Shown: positions 1-8,705 of the stretch, piece by piece
How positions within the stretch are numbered: the first letter of the stretch is position 1
Layout: each line of letters opens with the position of its first letter
Source: Comamonadaceae bacterium
Lineage (GTDB): Bacteria; Pseudomonadota; Gammaproteobacteria; Burkholderiales; Burkholderiaceae_C
Direction of reading: 5' to 3'
DNA length: 64,000 bases
NCBI GenBank assembly: GCA_027488255.1
Contig: JAIYBZ010000037.1
Coordinates: forward strand, 124,001 to 188,000
Made by a program: the position numbers and the translations under genes
Notes under the pieces: model-generated
The model's database searches: none
What the model was told of the DNA's origin: nothing
The model's input: the letters and a program-made list of their open reading frames with translations, nothing else

Positions 1-962
1 CGAATGAATTCGCGCCACCCCAGCACTTGTCGAATAAAGCCCTCCACACTGGCCAGCGGCAGTTGGCGCGCGTGGTAGGCCTGCTCGGCGGCGGCCACCA
101 CTTCGCGTGGGGACAACAGGTGCAGGTTCAGGCTGCTGGCCACCAAGGCGTGCCAGCCAAAGGGCAAGGTGGTCCACATGGCGTCTTGCCAAGTGCCAAA
201 GTGCTCCAACCGCTGGTCGATGAAGTGCTGCAAAGCCACCAAAGCGTCTTCGCGTGTGACGGGCCAAGCAAAGTGATCCAGCGAGCCGGGGTGTTGGCCA
301 AAGCGCGTGCGCACCAAGGCGATCACGTCTTGCGTCACGCGGTCGGGCGCAAATTGAGCGGGTGCGGGCACGTGGCCGGGGCCTTTGGCGCCAAAGCCTT
401 TGCGGTTTTCGGCATCAAAGTTCCACTGGCCGCCGATGGGTTTTTTGCCCTCCATCAAGACGCCGTGGCGTTGCCGCATCTCGCGGTAAAAAAACTCCAT
501 GCGCAGTTCTTTTTTCTGCCCTGCCCAGCGCGCAAATTCGGCGCGGCTGCACCAAGCGTGGGTGTCGGGGGTCCAGCGCAGGGGCACGCCGGCTTGTTGG
601 GCGGCGGCTTCGATCAGCCTTTCCATGCGCCAAGCCCCCGCCTCCATCACCTGCAGGGTGCTTGGGCGATGGAGGCTGAGCGCGTGCGCCAGGCGTTCGG
701 CAAAGCCCACGGGCCACTGGGCATCGTCCAGCCGCATATATGTACAGGGCCAGCGGCGTTGGTGGGCGGCATTGGCAAAGTGCCGCATGCCCGACAAAAA
801 GAGGGCAATGCGGGCTTGGTGGTTCCAGACTTCTTCGGCCTCGCTGTCGGCCTCGATCATCAAGAGCCGGTCTTGCAGGGGGTCAAAGTCGCTGAGGGCC
901 GAGCTGTCCCAGCCCAGTTGGTCGCCCAGCACCAGCACCAAATGGCGTATTTTTTGCGTCAT
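1..962 (-). CDS. Cryptochrome/photolyase-related protein, FeS-BCP type (C-terminus cut by window edge)
   Basis: Flavin photolyase-like protein of the PhrB / bacterial (6-4) photolyase group, expected to repair UV photoproducts in DNA using light. The visible 320 residues begin MTQKIRHLVLVLGDQLG, the characteristic N-terminal antenna-domain opening of the deoxyribodipyrimidine photolyase-related family, followed by conserved stretches such as EFFYREMR and GGQWNFDAENRK. The C-terminal FAD domain with the iron-sulfur cysteines lies off the left edge, so cofactor ligands cannot be checked. The ATG at 962 overlaps the stop of the DUF2256 gene by 4 bp (ATGA), so the two are co-transcribed leftward, divergent from the lipid and oxidative-stress operon that starts at 1227. 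Confidence 0.88.
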   Translation of the reverse strand, partial: MTQKIRHLVLVLGDQLGWDSSALSDFDPLQDRLLMIEADSEAEEVWNHQARIALFLSGMRHFANAAHQRRWPCTYMRLDDAQWPVGFAERLAHALSLHRPSTLQVMEAGAWRMERLIEAAAQQAGVPLRWTPDTHAWCSRAEFARWAGQKKELRMEFFYREMRQRHGVLMEGKKPIGGQWNFDAENRKGFGAKGPGHVPAPAQFAPDRVTQDVIALVRTRFGQHPGSLDHFAWPVTREDALVALQHFIDQRLEHFGTWQDAMWTTLPFGWHALVASSLNLHLLSPREVVAAAEQAYHARQLPLASVEGFIRQVLGWREFI

Positions 963-1153
963 AGGGCGTCTCGCTTGGGGGTGGCGCGGGCTTTGTCAGC
1001 GCGGCAGCGGTCGCTGCAGTACAAGACTTGGTCCCAGTTTTTGGCCCAGCTTTTGCGCCAAGACATGGGCCGACCGCAAACCAAACAGGGTTTTTGCGGC
1101 AAATCTTGTTTGTTGCCTTTGAATCCGGGGATTTTGGAAGGGGTTTTACGCAT
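959..1153 (-). CDS. DUF2256 domain protein, small Cys-rich
   Basis: A 64-residue protein with the DUF2256 pattern: a basic N-terminus (MRKTPSKIPGFKGNKQDLP), then CLVCGRPMSWRKSWAKNW and YCSDRCR. The four cysteines in two CxxC-like pairs suggest a small zinc ribbon. The function is unknown. It is the first gene of the leftward operon and overlaps the photolyase start by 4 bp. DUF2256 genes commonly sit next to photolyase-related genes in proteobacteria (established knowledge), which suggests a role linked to the light or oxidative-damage response (inference). Confidence 0.82.
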   Translation of the reverse strand: MRKTPSKIPGFKGNKQDLPQKPCLVCGRPMSWRKSWAKNWDQVLYCSDRCRADKARATPKRDAL

Positions 1154-1182
1154 CTTTTCGCAAAGCGTGACAAGCCAAAAAA

Positions 1183-1198
1183 ATAAGTTTAAACTAAT
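1183..1198. promoter_or_regulatory. Palindrome between divergent stress operons, possible operator
   Basis: The 73-bp gap between the DUF2256 start (1153) and the glutathione peroxidase start (1227) is AT-rich and contains the perfect 10-bp palindrome AGTTTAAACT at 1186-1195, extending imperfectly to 1183-1198 (14 of 16 positions symmetrical). Its place between two operons that look like one stress regulon makes it a candidate operator or promoter element. A LitR/CarH-type MerR regulator or an ECF sigma factor would be plausible controllers by analogy with similar clusters; neither gene is in the window. Confidence 0.35.
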
Positions 1199-1226
1199 CA
1201 GTCACAAAATGAATTTCTAAGTGCAA

Positions 1227-1844
1227 ATGAACCACTCCCGAGTTAAACATCGCTTAGGCCACCTCTTGTTGGCCTTGCTTGCCGCCGCCATGGGCTTGGG
1301 TATGGAGATGGCGCATGCCAACTCACCAGTGGCCCCGGCCTCCACTGCCGCCCAGGCGGCATGTCCACCGTTGTTGAACCACACCTTTGACCGCTTGCAA
1401 GACGAAAAGCCGCAGTCCTTGTGCCAATACGCCGGCAAGGTGGTTTTGGTGGTCAACACCGCCAGTTTTTGCGGTTTCACCTCGCAATACAAAGGCTTGG
1501 AGGCGCTGAACGGGCAATACAAAGAGCGCGGCTTGGTGGTCTTGGGCTTTCCGTCCAACGATTTCGCGCAAGAAAAAGGCAGCAACAAAGAGATCGCCGA
1601 TTTTTGTGAAAGCACCTTTGGGGTGAAGTTTCCGATGTTCACCAAAACCCAAGTGACCGGAGAAGGGGCGGCGCCTTTTTTCAAACAACTGACTGCACAA
1701 ACCGGGCAAAAGCCGCGTTGGAATTTTCACAAATACCTCATTGGCCGTGACGGCAAAGTCATCGACCAATACAGCAGCCTCACCGGGCCGGACAATAAAA
1801 CCTTGTTGGCCGCCATCGACAAAGCATTGAAAGCCAAACCATGA
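1227..1844 (+). CDS. Glutathione peroxidase, exported
   Basis: Thiol peroxidase of the glutathione peroxidase family, reducing hydrogen peroxide and lipid hydroperoxides. It has a hydrophobic signal peptide (about residues 9-31, ending AMGLGMEMAHA) and so probably acts in the periplasm. Family motifs are present: NTASFCGFT with the peroxidatic Cys at about residue 82, then FPSNDFAQEK, a later Cys in DFCEST that could act as resolving Cys, and WNFHKYLIG. An in-frame GTG lies 6 bases upstream at 1221; I chose the ATG. It is the first gene of a rightward operon and its stop overlaps the next start (ATGA). An exported lipid-hydroperoxide reductase fits the membrane-lipid theme of the genes that follow. 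Confidence 0.9.
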   Translation: MNHSRVKHRLGHLLLALLAAAMGLGMEMAHANSPVAPASTAAQAACPPLLNHTFDRLQDEKPQSLCQYAGKVVLVVNTASFCGFTSQYKGLEALNGQYKERGLVVLGFPSNDFAQEKGSNKEIADFCESTFGVKFPMFTKTQVTGEGAAPFFKQLTAQTGQKPRWNFHKYLIGRDGKVIDQYSSLTGPDNKTLLAAIDKALKAKP

Positions 1845-3172
1845 ACGGACGAATGAAGCTGGCCATTGTGGGCTCGGGTATTTCGGGCTTGGCCGTTGCC
1901 CATACCTTGAAACACCAAGCCGACATCACGGTGTTTGAGGCGGGTGATTATTTTGGCGGTCACACCCACACGGTGGACGTCACCTTGCCCACGCCACACG
2001 GCATGGTGACGCATGGTGTCGACACAGGTTTTTTGGTGTTCAACGAGCGCACCTACCCCAATTTGATCAAGCTCTTCAACGAGTTAGAAGTCGAAACAGC
2101 GCCTTCGGACATGTCGTTTTCGGTCAAGGTGCCGGGCGCCGTGAATGGCCGCACCCTGGAGTGGAGCGGCACCGATTTGGACAGCGTGTTTGCTCAGCGC
2201 GGCAATTTGGTGAACCCCCGTTTTTGGCGCATGTTGATTGATGTGTTGCGCTTCAATGCGCTGTGCACCCGCATCGCACAAGCGCAAGCAGAAGCCGAGT
2301 TGCAACAACCCTTGGCTGACTTTTTGCGCACCCACCGCTTCAGCGACGCCTTTCGCGATTGGTACTTTTTGCCCATGTTGGGCTGCATCTGGAGTTGCCC
2401 AACCGATCAGATGTTGCAATTTCCAGTGGCCACCATGATCCGGTTTTGCCACAACCACGGCCTGATTCAGGTGACCGACCGGCCGCAGTGGTTCAGTGTG
2501 GTGGGCGGGGCCCGAAACTATGTCGAGAAAATTTTGGCGGGGGTGACGGACAAGCGCTTGAACACCCCTGTGCGCTTGATTGAGCGCGATGCCATGGGGG
2601 TGCGCATCATCACCGATGGCCATGCCGAAAGATTTGACCAAGTGGTGATTGCCACGCACACCGACCAAGCTTTGGGCCTGTTGCGTCAACCCACCGAAGA
2701 CGAGTGCAGCGTGCTTGGGGCCATTCGCTACCAAGACAACCATGCGGTTTTGCACACCGATGCGCGGGTGTTGCCAAGCCAAAGCAAGGCCTGGGCCGCT
2801 TGGAATTACGAACGCGCCGCCAGCACCGAACGCGAGTCGGCGCGCGTGTGCCTGCATTACTTGCTGAACCGCTTGCAGCTCATTCCCTTCCAGCAACCGG
2901 TGGTGGTTTCGCTCAACCCGGTGCAGGCCATCGACCCGGCCACCATCGTGGGTGAATACGACTACGCCCACCCAGTTTTTGATTTGGCCGCCATCGAGGC
3001 ACAAAAGCGTTTGCCTGCTTTGCAAGGGCAGCAGAACACCTGGTTTGCCGGCGCTTGGACGGGCTATGGCTTCCACGAAGATGGCCTGAAATCAGGACTG
3101 CAAGTGGGCCGTGCTTTGCAAAAAATCATCGATGAACAGGCCCACGCTGGCCAGATGAAATTGGCCGCATGA
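1841..3172 (+). CDS. FAD-dependent oxidoreductase, amine-oxidase fold (COG2907 type)
   Basis: A 443-residue flavoprotein with an N-terminal Rossmann motif GSGISGLAVAHTL (about residues 11-23) and the downstream FEAGDYFGGHTHTVDV typical of amine-oxidase-like NAD(P)/FAD proteins. The C-terminus has the second FAD-binding stretch WFAGAWTGYGFHEDGL. Proteins of this family sit next to DUF1365 and Cfa-like genes in many proteobacteria and in the sigma-E/ChrR regulon of Rhodobacter. A role as a lipid desaturase or oxidase in making modified (for example furan) fatty acids is inferred from that context and is not shown here. It overlaps the genes on both sides by 4 bp. Confidence 0.87.
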   Translation: MNGRMKLAIVGSGISGLAVAHTLKHQADITVFEAGDYFGGHTHTVDVTLPTPHGMVTHGVDTGFLVFNERTYPNLIKLFNELEVETAPSDMSFSVKVPGAVNGRTLEWSGTDLDSVFAQRGNLVNPRFWRMLIDVLRFNALCTRIAQAQAEAELQQPLADFLRTHRFSDAFRDWYFLPMLGCIWSCPTDQMLQFPVATMIRFCHNHGLIQVTDRPQWFSVVGGARNYVEKILAGVTDKRLNTPVRLIERDAMGVRIITDGHAERFDQVVIATHTDQALGLLRQPTEDECSVLGAIRYQDNHAVLHTDARVLPSQSKAWAAWNYERAASTERESARVCLHYLLNRLQLIPFQQPVVVSLNPVQAIDPATIVGEYDYAHPVFDLAAIEAQKRLPALQGQQNTWFAGAWTGYGFHEDGLKSGLQVGRALQKIIDEQAHAGQMKLAA

Positions 3173-3945
3173 ACGCATCGACCGCACTCGTGGGTTGGGG
3201 CCAGGTGCGACACACGCGGCACCGGCCTGCACACCATGCGTTTGCTTATCCCACGGCATTTTTGATGCTGCCCATGCGCCGCTTGCAAGCCGGTCAGGGG
3301 CAACTGGCCTTGGCCCTGAACCGACCCGCTTGGTTTGCCTTTCATGATGTGGACCATGGCGATGGTCGCTCTGCTGAAGCCGGTGGCGCATTGGCCTGGC
3401 TGGACGAGTTGTTGCAGCGCGAGGGCATTGAAGATGCCACGGGCGAAGTTTGGTTGCAGGCCTTTCCCCGGGTTTTAGGCCACGCGTTCAAGCCCGTGAG
3501 TTTTTGGTACGCGCACCGACCCAACGGCAGTTTGGCGGCGATCGTGGCCGAGGTGAACAACACCTTTGGTGAACGCCATTGCTACCTGCTGCCCGAGCCG
3601 CAATACGGACAGACGCTGTTGGCCAGCAAGGTGTTTCATGTCTCGCCTTTTTGCGCTGTGCAAGGCGAATACCGCTTCCGTTTCATGCGGACGCTTCATG
3701 CTGGGCAAGAGCGCATCGTGGCGCGTGTGGACCATGCCGATGACCAGGGCCGCCTGATCGATACCAGTTGGAGCGGGGTGTTAGAACCCGCCGATGCCCC
3801 GGCCTTGCGGCGAGTGATGTGGCGTTACCCCCTGCTGACATTGGGGGTTGTGGCCCGCATCCACTGGCACGCCCTTTTGCTTTGGTGCAAAAAAGTGCCG
3901 TTCTGGCGCAAGCCGGAACCGCCCCGTGAATTTGTCACCCGTTGA
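3169..3945 (+). CDS. DUF1365 domain protein
   Basis: A 258-residue protein recognisable as DUF1365 from its HxFAYPTAFLMLPM start region, the HAFKPVSFWYAHRPNGSL stretch and VEVNNTFGERHCY-like middle (here AEVNNTFGERHCYLL). Its biochemical role is not established. The family is found almost always between the FAD oxidoreductase and a cyclopropane-synthase-like methyltransferase, as here, so a role in fatty-acyl-chain modification is inferred. It has no signal peptide, but a short hydrophobic segment near the C-terminus (LLTLGVVARIHWHALLLW) may touch the membrane. Its ATG overlaps the preceding stop. Confidence 0.85.
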   Translation: MNASTALVGWGQVRHTRHRPAHHAFAYPTAFLMLPMRRLQAGQGQLALALNRPAWFAFHDVDHGDGRSAEAGGALAWLDELLQREGIEDATGEVWLQAFPRVLGHAFKPVSFWYAHRPNGSLAAIVAEVNNTFGERHCYLLPEPQYGQTLLASKVFHVSPFCAVQGEYRFRFMRTLHAGQERIVARVDHADDQGRLIDTSWSGVLEPADAPALRRVMWRYPLLTLGVVARIHWHALLLWCKKVPFWRKPEPPREFVTR

Positions 3946-3972
3946 ACCCGTAGCCCTACTGGACGACCCCTT

Positions 3973-5220
3973 ATGAAAACCATTGAACACGCCAACGCCC
4001 TCGGCGCATCGAGCACCGCTGCAAAGTTGTCACCCATTCGGCTGCCCAAAGCGGCCAGCCGTTTGTTGGGTTTGCTCGGTCGGCTGAAAATCGGCACGCT
4101 CACGCTGTACGCGCCCGATGGCAACAGCCAAGTTTTTGGCACACACGAAGCCCCTTTCGCGGCCTTGAACATCCACCGCTGGGAGGTGTGTGCCCAGGTG
4201 CTCAAGTCGGGCGACATTGGTTTTGCCGAGGGGTACATGGCCGGCGATTGGGACACGCCCGATTTGGCCGCCTTGCTGCGCTTGTTGATTGCCAACCGCA
4301 ACCAGATTGAAGAGGCGATTTACGGCCATTGGTTGGGCCGACTGGTGTACCGCGTCAAACATTTGTTGAACCGCAACAACCGCAGCAACAGCCGCAAAAA
4401 CATCCACGCCCATTACGACTTGGGCAATGCTTTTTATGAGTTGTGGCTGGACGGCACGATGAACTATTCATCGGCTTGGTTTGAGGGTGACCACACGCGG
4501 CCCATGGCCGATGCGCAAAAAGCCAAAGTGCGCCGGGCGCTGCGCATGGCCAAGGTGCAACCTGGCGATCGGGTGTTGGAGATCGGTTGCGGTTGGGGCG
4601 CGTTGGCCGAAGCGGCCACCACCGAATTTGGTGCCCACATCACGGGCGTCACCCTGTCCACCGAGCAGTTGGCTTTTGCCAAGGCCCGCATGCGGTGGTA
4701 CAGCGTGGAAGAGCAGGCCGACTTGCGTTTGCAAGACTATCGTGACATTGACGATGGGCCATTTGATGCGGTGTGTTCGATTGAAATGATCGAAGCCGTG
4801 GGACAAGAATACTGGCCGACTTATTTCCAAACCATTGCCCGCATGCTCAAACCCGGCGGGCGGGCGTGCATCCAAAGCATCACCATTGACGATGCCTTTT
4901 TTGAGCGTTACCTCCACTCGACCGACTTCATCCAACAGTACATTTTCCCGGGCGGGTGTTTGCCCAGCCCCAGCGAGTTTCGCAAGCAAGCCCAAGCGGC
5001 GGGTTTGCAAGTGATCGACGAGTTGAAGTTTGGTCCAGATTACGCAGAGACCTTGCGCCGTTGGCGCGAGAGCTTCATGTCGCAACTCGACAGCGTGCGC
5101 ACGCTGAAGTTTGACGACCGCTTCATTCGCTTGTGGGCTTTTTATCTGGCCTATTGCGAAGCCGCTTTCGATGAAGCAAACATTGACGTGGTTCAGTTCA
5201 CTTTGGTCAAACCCGTCTGA
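3973..5220 (+). CDS. cfa: Cyclopropane-fatty-acyl-phospholipid synthase family methyltransferase
   Basis: SAM-dependent methyltransferase (415 residues) that transfers a one-carbon unit to the double bond of unsaturated phospholipid acyl chains. The SAM motif VLEIGCGWGALAE is at about residues 201-213. NYSSAWF and HAHYDLGNAFYELWLDGTMNYS match the family's substrate region, IEMIEAVGQEYW and FIQQYIFPGG follow in the usual order, and the conserved YCEAAF is near the C-terminus. Length is close to the 380-420 of the family. Whether the product is a cyclopropane or a methylated precursor of another modified fatty acid cannot be told from sequence; the operon context suggests a stress-specific paralogue. 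It lies 27 bp after the DUF1365 gene. Confidence 0.9.
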   Translation: MKTIEHANALGASSTAAKLSPIRLPKAASRLLGLLGRLKIGTLTLYAPDGNSQVFGTHEAPFAALNIHRWEVCAQVLKSGDIGFAEGYMAGDWDTPDLAALLRLLIANRNQIEEAIYGHWLGRLVYRVKHLLNRNNRSNSRKNIHAHYDLGNAFYELWLDGTMNYSSAWFEGDHTRPMADAQKAKVRRALRMAKVQPGDRVLEIGCGWGALAEAATTEFGAHITGVTLSTEQLAFAKARMRWYSVEEQADLRLQDYRDIDDGPFDAVCSIEMIEAVGQEYWPTYFQTIARMLKPGGRACIQSITIDDAFFERYLHSTDFIQQYIFPGGCLPSPSEFRKQAQAAGLQVIDELKFGPDYAETLRRWRESFMSQLDSVRTLKFDDRFIRLWAFYLAYCEAAFDEANIDVVQFTLVKPV

Positions 5221-5876
5221 TGCGCATGCCTTCAAGTTGCTTGCCCCATGCGTGTGAACGCCAAAGTGGCGTGCCCTTTTGGCGCAGTTTCGGTGCGGCG
5301 GGTGTGGCCCTGATGTTGTGTTGCGCGGTACCGGCCCACGCCTCTTTTTTGGGCTTTTTGGGGTCCTCGAAAGAGGCGCCATTGACCCGCATAGAAGAGG
5401 CTGCTGGTCGCCCTGAAATCGCCAACTTGCGCGGTGCCATCCCCACAGCGCCGGTGCGATTGAGATTCTGGGGTTTTGATGTGTACGACGCGCGCTTGTG
5501 GACGCCGCAGGGTTTTCGCCACAGCCAAGCCACCCGCTACCCGTTTGCTTTGGAGTTGCAGTATTTGAGGCGCCTGGAAGGCGGTGCCATTGCTAGCCGT
5601 TCGCTCGAAGAGATGCGGCGCTTGGCTTCCATTTCTGACGCGCAAGCGCAGACCTGGCTGAAGGCCATGCGCGAGGCCTTTCCCACGGTGAATGAGGGCG
5701 ATCGCATCACCGGCATCAACGTGCCAGGCGAAGGCGTTGAGTTTTGGGTGAATGGTGAGCGTTCAGGCGAAATCAAAGACCCGGCGTTTGCCACTTTGTT
5801 CTTTGGCATTTGGCTCAATGAGCGCACCTCTGAGCCCAAACTGCGCGCGCAACTGTTGCAGGGCATGCCGCCATGA
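5220..5876 (+). CDS. Chalcone-isomerase-like exported protein
   Basis: A 218-residue protein with the chalcone-isomerase-like core: PVRLRFWGFDVYDARLW, FALELQYLRRLEGGAIASRSLEEM and EGVEFWVNGERSGEIKDPAFATLFFGIWL. In bacteria this fold is thought to bind fatty acids or related ligands and does not make flavonoids. The N-terminus has a long hydrophobic stretch (about residues 24-41, ending PAHAS) consistent with export. Its start overlaps the stop of the cfa-like gene (TGATG), so it is translationally coupled, and it may handle the lipid substrate or product of that enzyme (inference). Confidence 0.8.
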   Translation: MRMPSSCLPHACERQSGVPFWRSFGAAGVALMLCCAVPAHASFLGFLGSSKEAPLTRIEEAAGRPEIANLRGAIPTAPVRLRFWGFDVYDARLWTPQGFRHSQATRYPFALELQYLRRLEGGAIASRSLEEMRRLASISDAQAQTWLKAMREAFPTVNEGDRITGINVPGEGVEFWVNGERSGEIKDPAFATLFFGIWLNERTSEPKLRAQLLQGMPP

Positions 5877-7201
5877 GCACGCTCGAGGGCCGTCCCGTTA
5901 TCGCGCCAAACGCCACGGCAACCCGCATGGCGCCTGCGGCCTATGGTTTGTTGGGTTTGCCTTTGGCTTTTGTTGCCTTGCCGGTGTATGTGCATTTGCC
6001 CAACCTGTATGCGCAGCAATACGCCGTGCCCTTGGCGGCTTTGGGCGGCGTGCTGTTGCTGAGTCGCAGCATTGACGCGTTGGTCGATCCTTGGCTGGGG
6101 CGCTGGGGCGATCGTTTGTACCGCCACTCTTGGCGCGCTGTGTGGGTGGCCGCCATGTTGCTGGCTTTGGCGGTGGCTTTGGGATTTGCGGCCTTGTTTT
6201 TTCCACCCGCTGCGGCTTTGTCTTCGGCGGGTTTGTTGGTGTGGGTGGCCGCGGCCCTCACGCTCAGCCACTTGGCCTACAGCGGCCTGGGGATCTTGCA
6301 CCAGGCGTGGGCGGCGCGACAGGGCGGCGGCGGTTTGGTGCAAAGCCGATGGGTGGCGTGGCGTGAAGGCTTTGCACTGGTCGGTGTGTTGCTGGCTTCG
6401 GCATTGCCGGCCTTGTGGGGTTGGGGCATGACCACCGCTTTGCTGGTGTTGTTTTTGCTGCTGGGGTTGTGGGCTTGGCAACGCACGGCCCTGCAAGCGC
6501 AGTCGGTGCCCCTGCCAGCTCCCTCTGCACAAGAAACCGCCAGTCTCTGGCAACCCTGGAAGCATGCGGGCTTTCGGCGTTTGTTGGGCGTCTTTATGTT
6601 GAATGGGCTGGCCAGTGCCGTGCCCGCCACGCTGGTGCTGTTTTTTGTGCAAGACCGCTTGCAAGCGCCCAAGGCGATGGAGCCGCTGTTTCTTGGCGTG
6701 TACTTTGCGACGGGGGCCTTGTCCTTTCCTTTGTGGCTCAAGGTGATTGACCGCATGGGCCTGTTGCGCACGTGGGCCATGGGCATGGCCTTGTCGGTGT
6801 TGGCATTCATCAGCGTGAATGCTTTGGGGCAAGGCGACAGCACCGCGTTTGTAGTGGTGTGCGCTTTGTCGGGCATCGCCTTAGGGGCCGACTTGACGGT
6901 GCCGGGCGCTTTGCTCAACCAACTGATTGACCGCTGCGGTGAGCGCGGGCGCTCTGACGGTGCCTTCATGGGTTGGTGGAACTTGGCCACCAAGTTGAAC
7001 TTGGCTTTGGCCGCTGGCCTGTCTTTGCCGCTGTTGGGTCTTTGGGGATATGCCCCGGGCCAACAAGACCCTCAAGCCGTGATGGCACTGGGATTGGCCT
7101 ATGGTCTGTTGCCCTGCTTGCTCAAGTTAATGGCCGGCATGGCCTTGTATTTCGGGCTGATGCGCCCACTTTCTTCACCTCACATCGGAACGCCATCATG
7201 A
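5873..7201 (+). CDS. MFS transporter, GPH (glycoside-pentoside-hexuronide) type
   Basis: A 442-residue inner-membrane protein with about 12 hydrophobic segments. The motif LSRSIDALVDPWLGRWGDR after the second helix is typical of the GPH cation symporter group of the major facilitator superfamily. The substrate is unknown. Comparable stress clusters in other proteobacteria also carry a GPH-type transporter (established for the Rhodobacter ChrR regulon; from memory), so a lipid or an oxidised metabolite is as likely as a sugar. It overlaps both neighbours by 4 bp (ATGA). Confidence 0.85.
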   Translation: MSTLEGRPVIAPNATATRMAPAAYGLLGLPLAFVALPVYVHLPNLYAQQYAVPLAALGGVLLLSRSIDALVDPWLGRWGDRLYRHSWRAVWVAAMLLALAVALGFAALFFPPAAALSSAGLLVWVAAALTLSHLAYSGLGILHQAWAARQGGGGLVQSRWVAWREGFALVGVLLASALPALWGWGMTTALLVLFLLLGLWAWQRTALQAQSVPLPAPSAQETASLWQPWKHAGFRRLLGVFMLNGLASAVPATLVLFFVQDRLQAPKAMEPLFLGVYFATGALSFPLWLKVIDRMGLLRTWAMGMALSVLAFISVNALGQGDSTAFVVVCALSGIALGADLTVPGALLNQLIDRCGERGRSDGAFMGWWNLATKLNLALAAGLSLPLLGLWGYAPGQQDPQAVMALGLAYGLLPCLLKLMAGMALYFGLMRPLSSPHIGTPS

Positions 7202-7788
7202 GCACTATCGACCGTCGTACCGCATTGACCCGCATGGCCTCTTGGTCGGTGGTGGCCGCTTCGCCTGCGCTGGTCAGTTGTGCCGGGCCGCAGGTGCAAA
7301 GTTATGCGCAAGAAAAACCCGTGCTGGATTTGCGCACGTATTTCAACGGCATGTTGGACGCCTGGGGCGTCTTCACCGATCGCAGTGGCCACGTGGTGAA
7401 GCGTTTCACCGTGGTCATGGACTGCAAGTGGACGGGCGATGAAGGCGTGCTGGACGAAGCCTTTGTCTATTCAGATGGCACGCAGCAGCGACGCATTTGG
7501 CGCCTCAAGGCGGGCCCCAACGGCCAATACACCGGGCGTGCAGACGATGTGGTGGGCGAGGCCTCGGGCCAAGTCAGCGGGAATGCTTTTCGCTGGGCCT
7601 ACACGCTGGCTTTGCCTGTCGATGGCCGGGTTTGGCATGTTGATTTTGACGACTGGATGTACCTGATGGATGAACGCGTCATGTTGAACAAAGCCACCAT
7701 GAGCAAATGGGGCGTCAAGTTGGGTGAAGTCACTTTGTCGTTCACGCGCCGCACGCCCTTGCCCCTGCAGACCGGGGGTGCCACATGA
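7198..7788 (+). CDS. DUF3833 lipoprotein
   Basis: A 196-residue protein with a lipoprotein signal: a hydrophobic segment after TRMASWSVVAASP, then the lipobox-like ALVSCAG placing the lipidated Cys at about residue 28. The mature part carries FNGMLDAWGVFTDRSGHVVKRF and the basic or aromatic strands typical of DUF3833, a presumed beta-barrel lipid-binding fold. Function is unknown. The start overlaps the transporter stop (ATGA), and the open frame extends further upstream, but this ATG fits both the lipobox spacing and the coupling. Confidence 0.83.
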   Translation: MSTIDRRTALTRMASWSVVAASPALVSCAGPQVQSYAQEKPVLDLRTYFNGMLDAWGVFTDRSGHVVKRFTVVMDCKWTGDEGVLDEAFVYSDGTQQRRIWRLKAGPNGQYTGRADDVVGEASGQVSGNAFRWAYTLALPVDGRVWHVDFDDWMYLMDERVMLNKATMSKWGVKLGEVTLSFTRRTPLPLQTGGAT

Positions 7789-8675
7789 CCACGCCACTGA
7801 TGGGCACCCATGCCGTGGCTTCGTCTGCGGCAGACCCGGCCATCCCCAAAGTGGGACCCGTCAGCGCGGGGGCTTCGTATGCGCAGGTGGAGACGCGCCG
7901 TTGGGGACAACTGAATGCGCCGATGACGCAATGGCAGGGCCGTCGGGTGTGGTTGGTTGGTGCCTCTACCGGCATTGGACTGGCCTGCGCGCAGGCGTTG
8001 CGCGCGGCAGGCGCGCTGGTGGTGGTGTCGGCCCGTCATCCGCAGAGCGTGCAAGACTGGGCCGCCCAAGACAAGGGCGTGCAGTGGCTTGAAATGGATG
8101 TGAGCGATCCGCTGCAAGTGCAGGCCAGTGCCCGCGCACTGTTGGCCCAAGGCCCGTTGGACATGGTGGTTTACGCCGCCGGTTATTACCGAGCGCAACG
8201 CGCCACGGCCATGAACTTGGACGAGATGTTGCAACACGCCACCGTCAATTACCAAGGGGCCCTGCAGGTGATCCACGCGGTGTTGCCCAGCATGTTGAGC
8301 CGCCAAAGCGGACACATCAGCGTGCTCAGCAGTGTGGCCGGCTGGCGCGGACTGCCCAATGGCTTGGCCTACGGCCCCACCAAAGCCGCTTTGACGCACT
8401 TGGCGGAAACGTTGTACATCGACATGCAAGACCACGGCGTGGGGGTGAGTGTGGTGAACCCGGGGTTTGTTGCAACGCCGCTGACGGCGCAAAACCAGTT
8501 CACCATGCCTGCCTTGATCAGCCCCGAGCAAGCGGCGCGTGAGATGCTCAAAGGATGGGCGCGCGGTGAATTTGATATCCATTTCCCCAAGCGCTTCACT
8601 TTTTGGTTGAAACTGCTGCGCTTGTTGCCCTACCGCTTGTACTTTCCCTTGGTTCGGAAATTCACCGGTCTGTGA
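7785..8675 (+). CDS. Short-chain dehydrogenase/reductase
   Basis: Classical SDR of 296 residues with about 45 extra N-terminal residues. The cofactor motif is VGASTGIGLACAQ (TGxxxGxG type), VYAAGYY stands in the NNAG position, a Ser of SVLSSVAGW is the likely catalytic Ser, and YGPTK provides the Tyr and Lys of the YxxxK dyad. It is probably NAD(P)H-dependent; the substrate is not evident. Operon position suggests a lipid-derived carbonyl or alcohol. Its ATG overlaps the DUF3833 stop by 4 bp. Confidence 0.87.
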   Translation: MTTPLMGTHAVASSAADPAIPKVGPVSAGASYAQVETRRWGQLNAPMTQWQGRRVWLVGASTGIGLACAQALRAAGALVVVSARHPQSVQDWAAQDKGVQWLEMDVSDPLQVQASARALLAQGPLDMVVYAAGYYRAQRATAMNLDEMLQHATVNYQGALQVIHAVLPSMLSRQSGHISVLSSVAGWRGLPNGLAYGPTKAALTHLAETLYIDMQDHGVGVSVVNPGFVATPLTAQNQFTMPALISPEQAAREMLKGWARGEFDIHFPKRFTFWLKLLRLLPYRLYFPLVRKFTGL

Positions 8676-8705
8676 GCCGCCCCGCCCTCGCCCAAAACAA
8701 GCGCC

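Noticed and set aside
27-1220. Long open frame on the plus strand opposite the photolyase gene
   Set aside because: Its translation has no recognisable family and is the antisense of a clear photolyase and DUF2256 protein; high-GC third positions keep this frame open.
2084-3076. Open frame on the minus strand opposite the FAD oxidoreductase
   Set aside because: Antisense shadow; composition (His/Gln-rich) is typical of reverse frames of high-GC genes.
4468-5382. 304-codon minus-strand frame opposite the cfa-like gene
   Set aside because: The plus strand encodes an unmistakable methyltransferase; the reverse frame has no domain or start signal.
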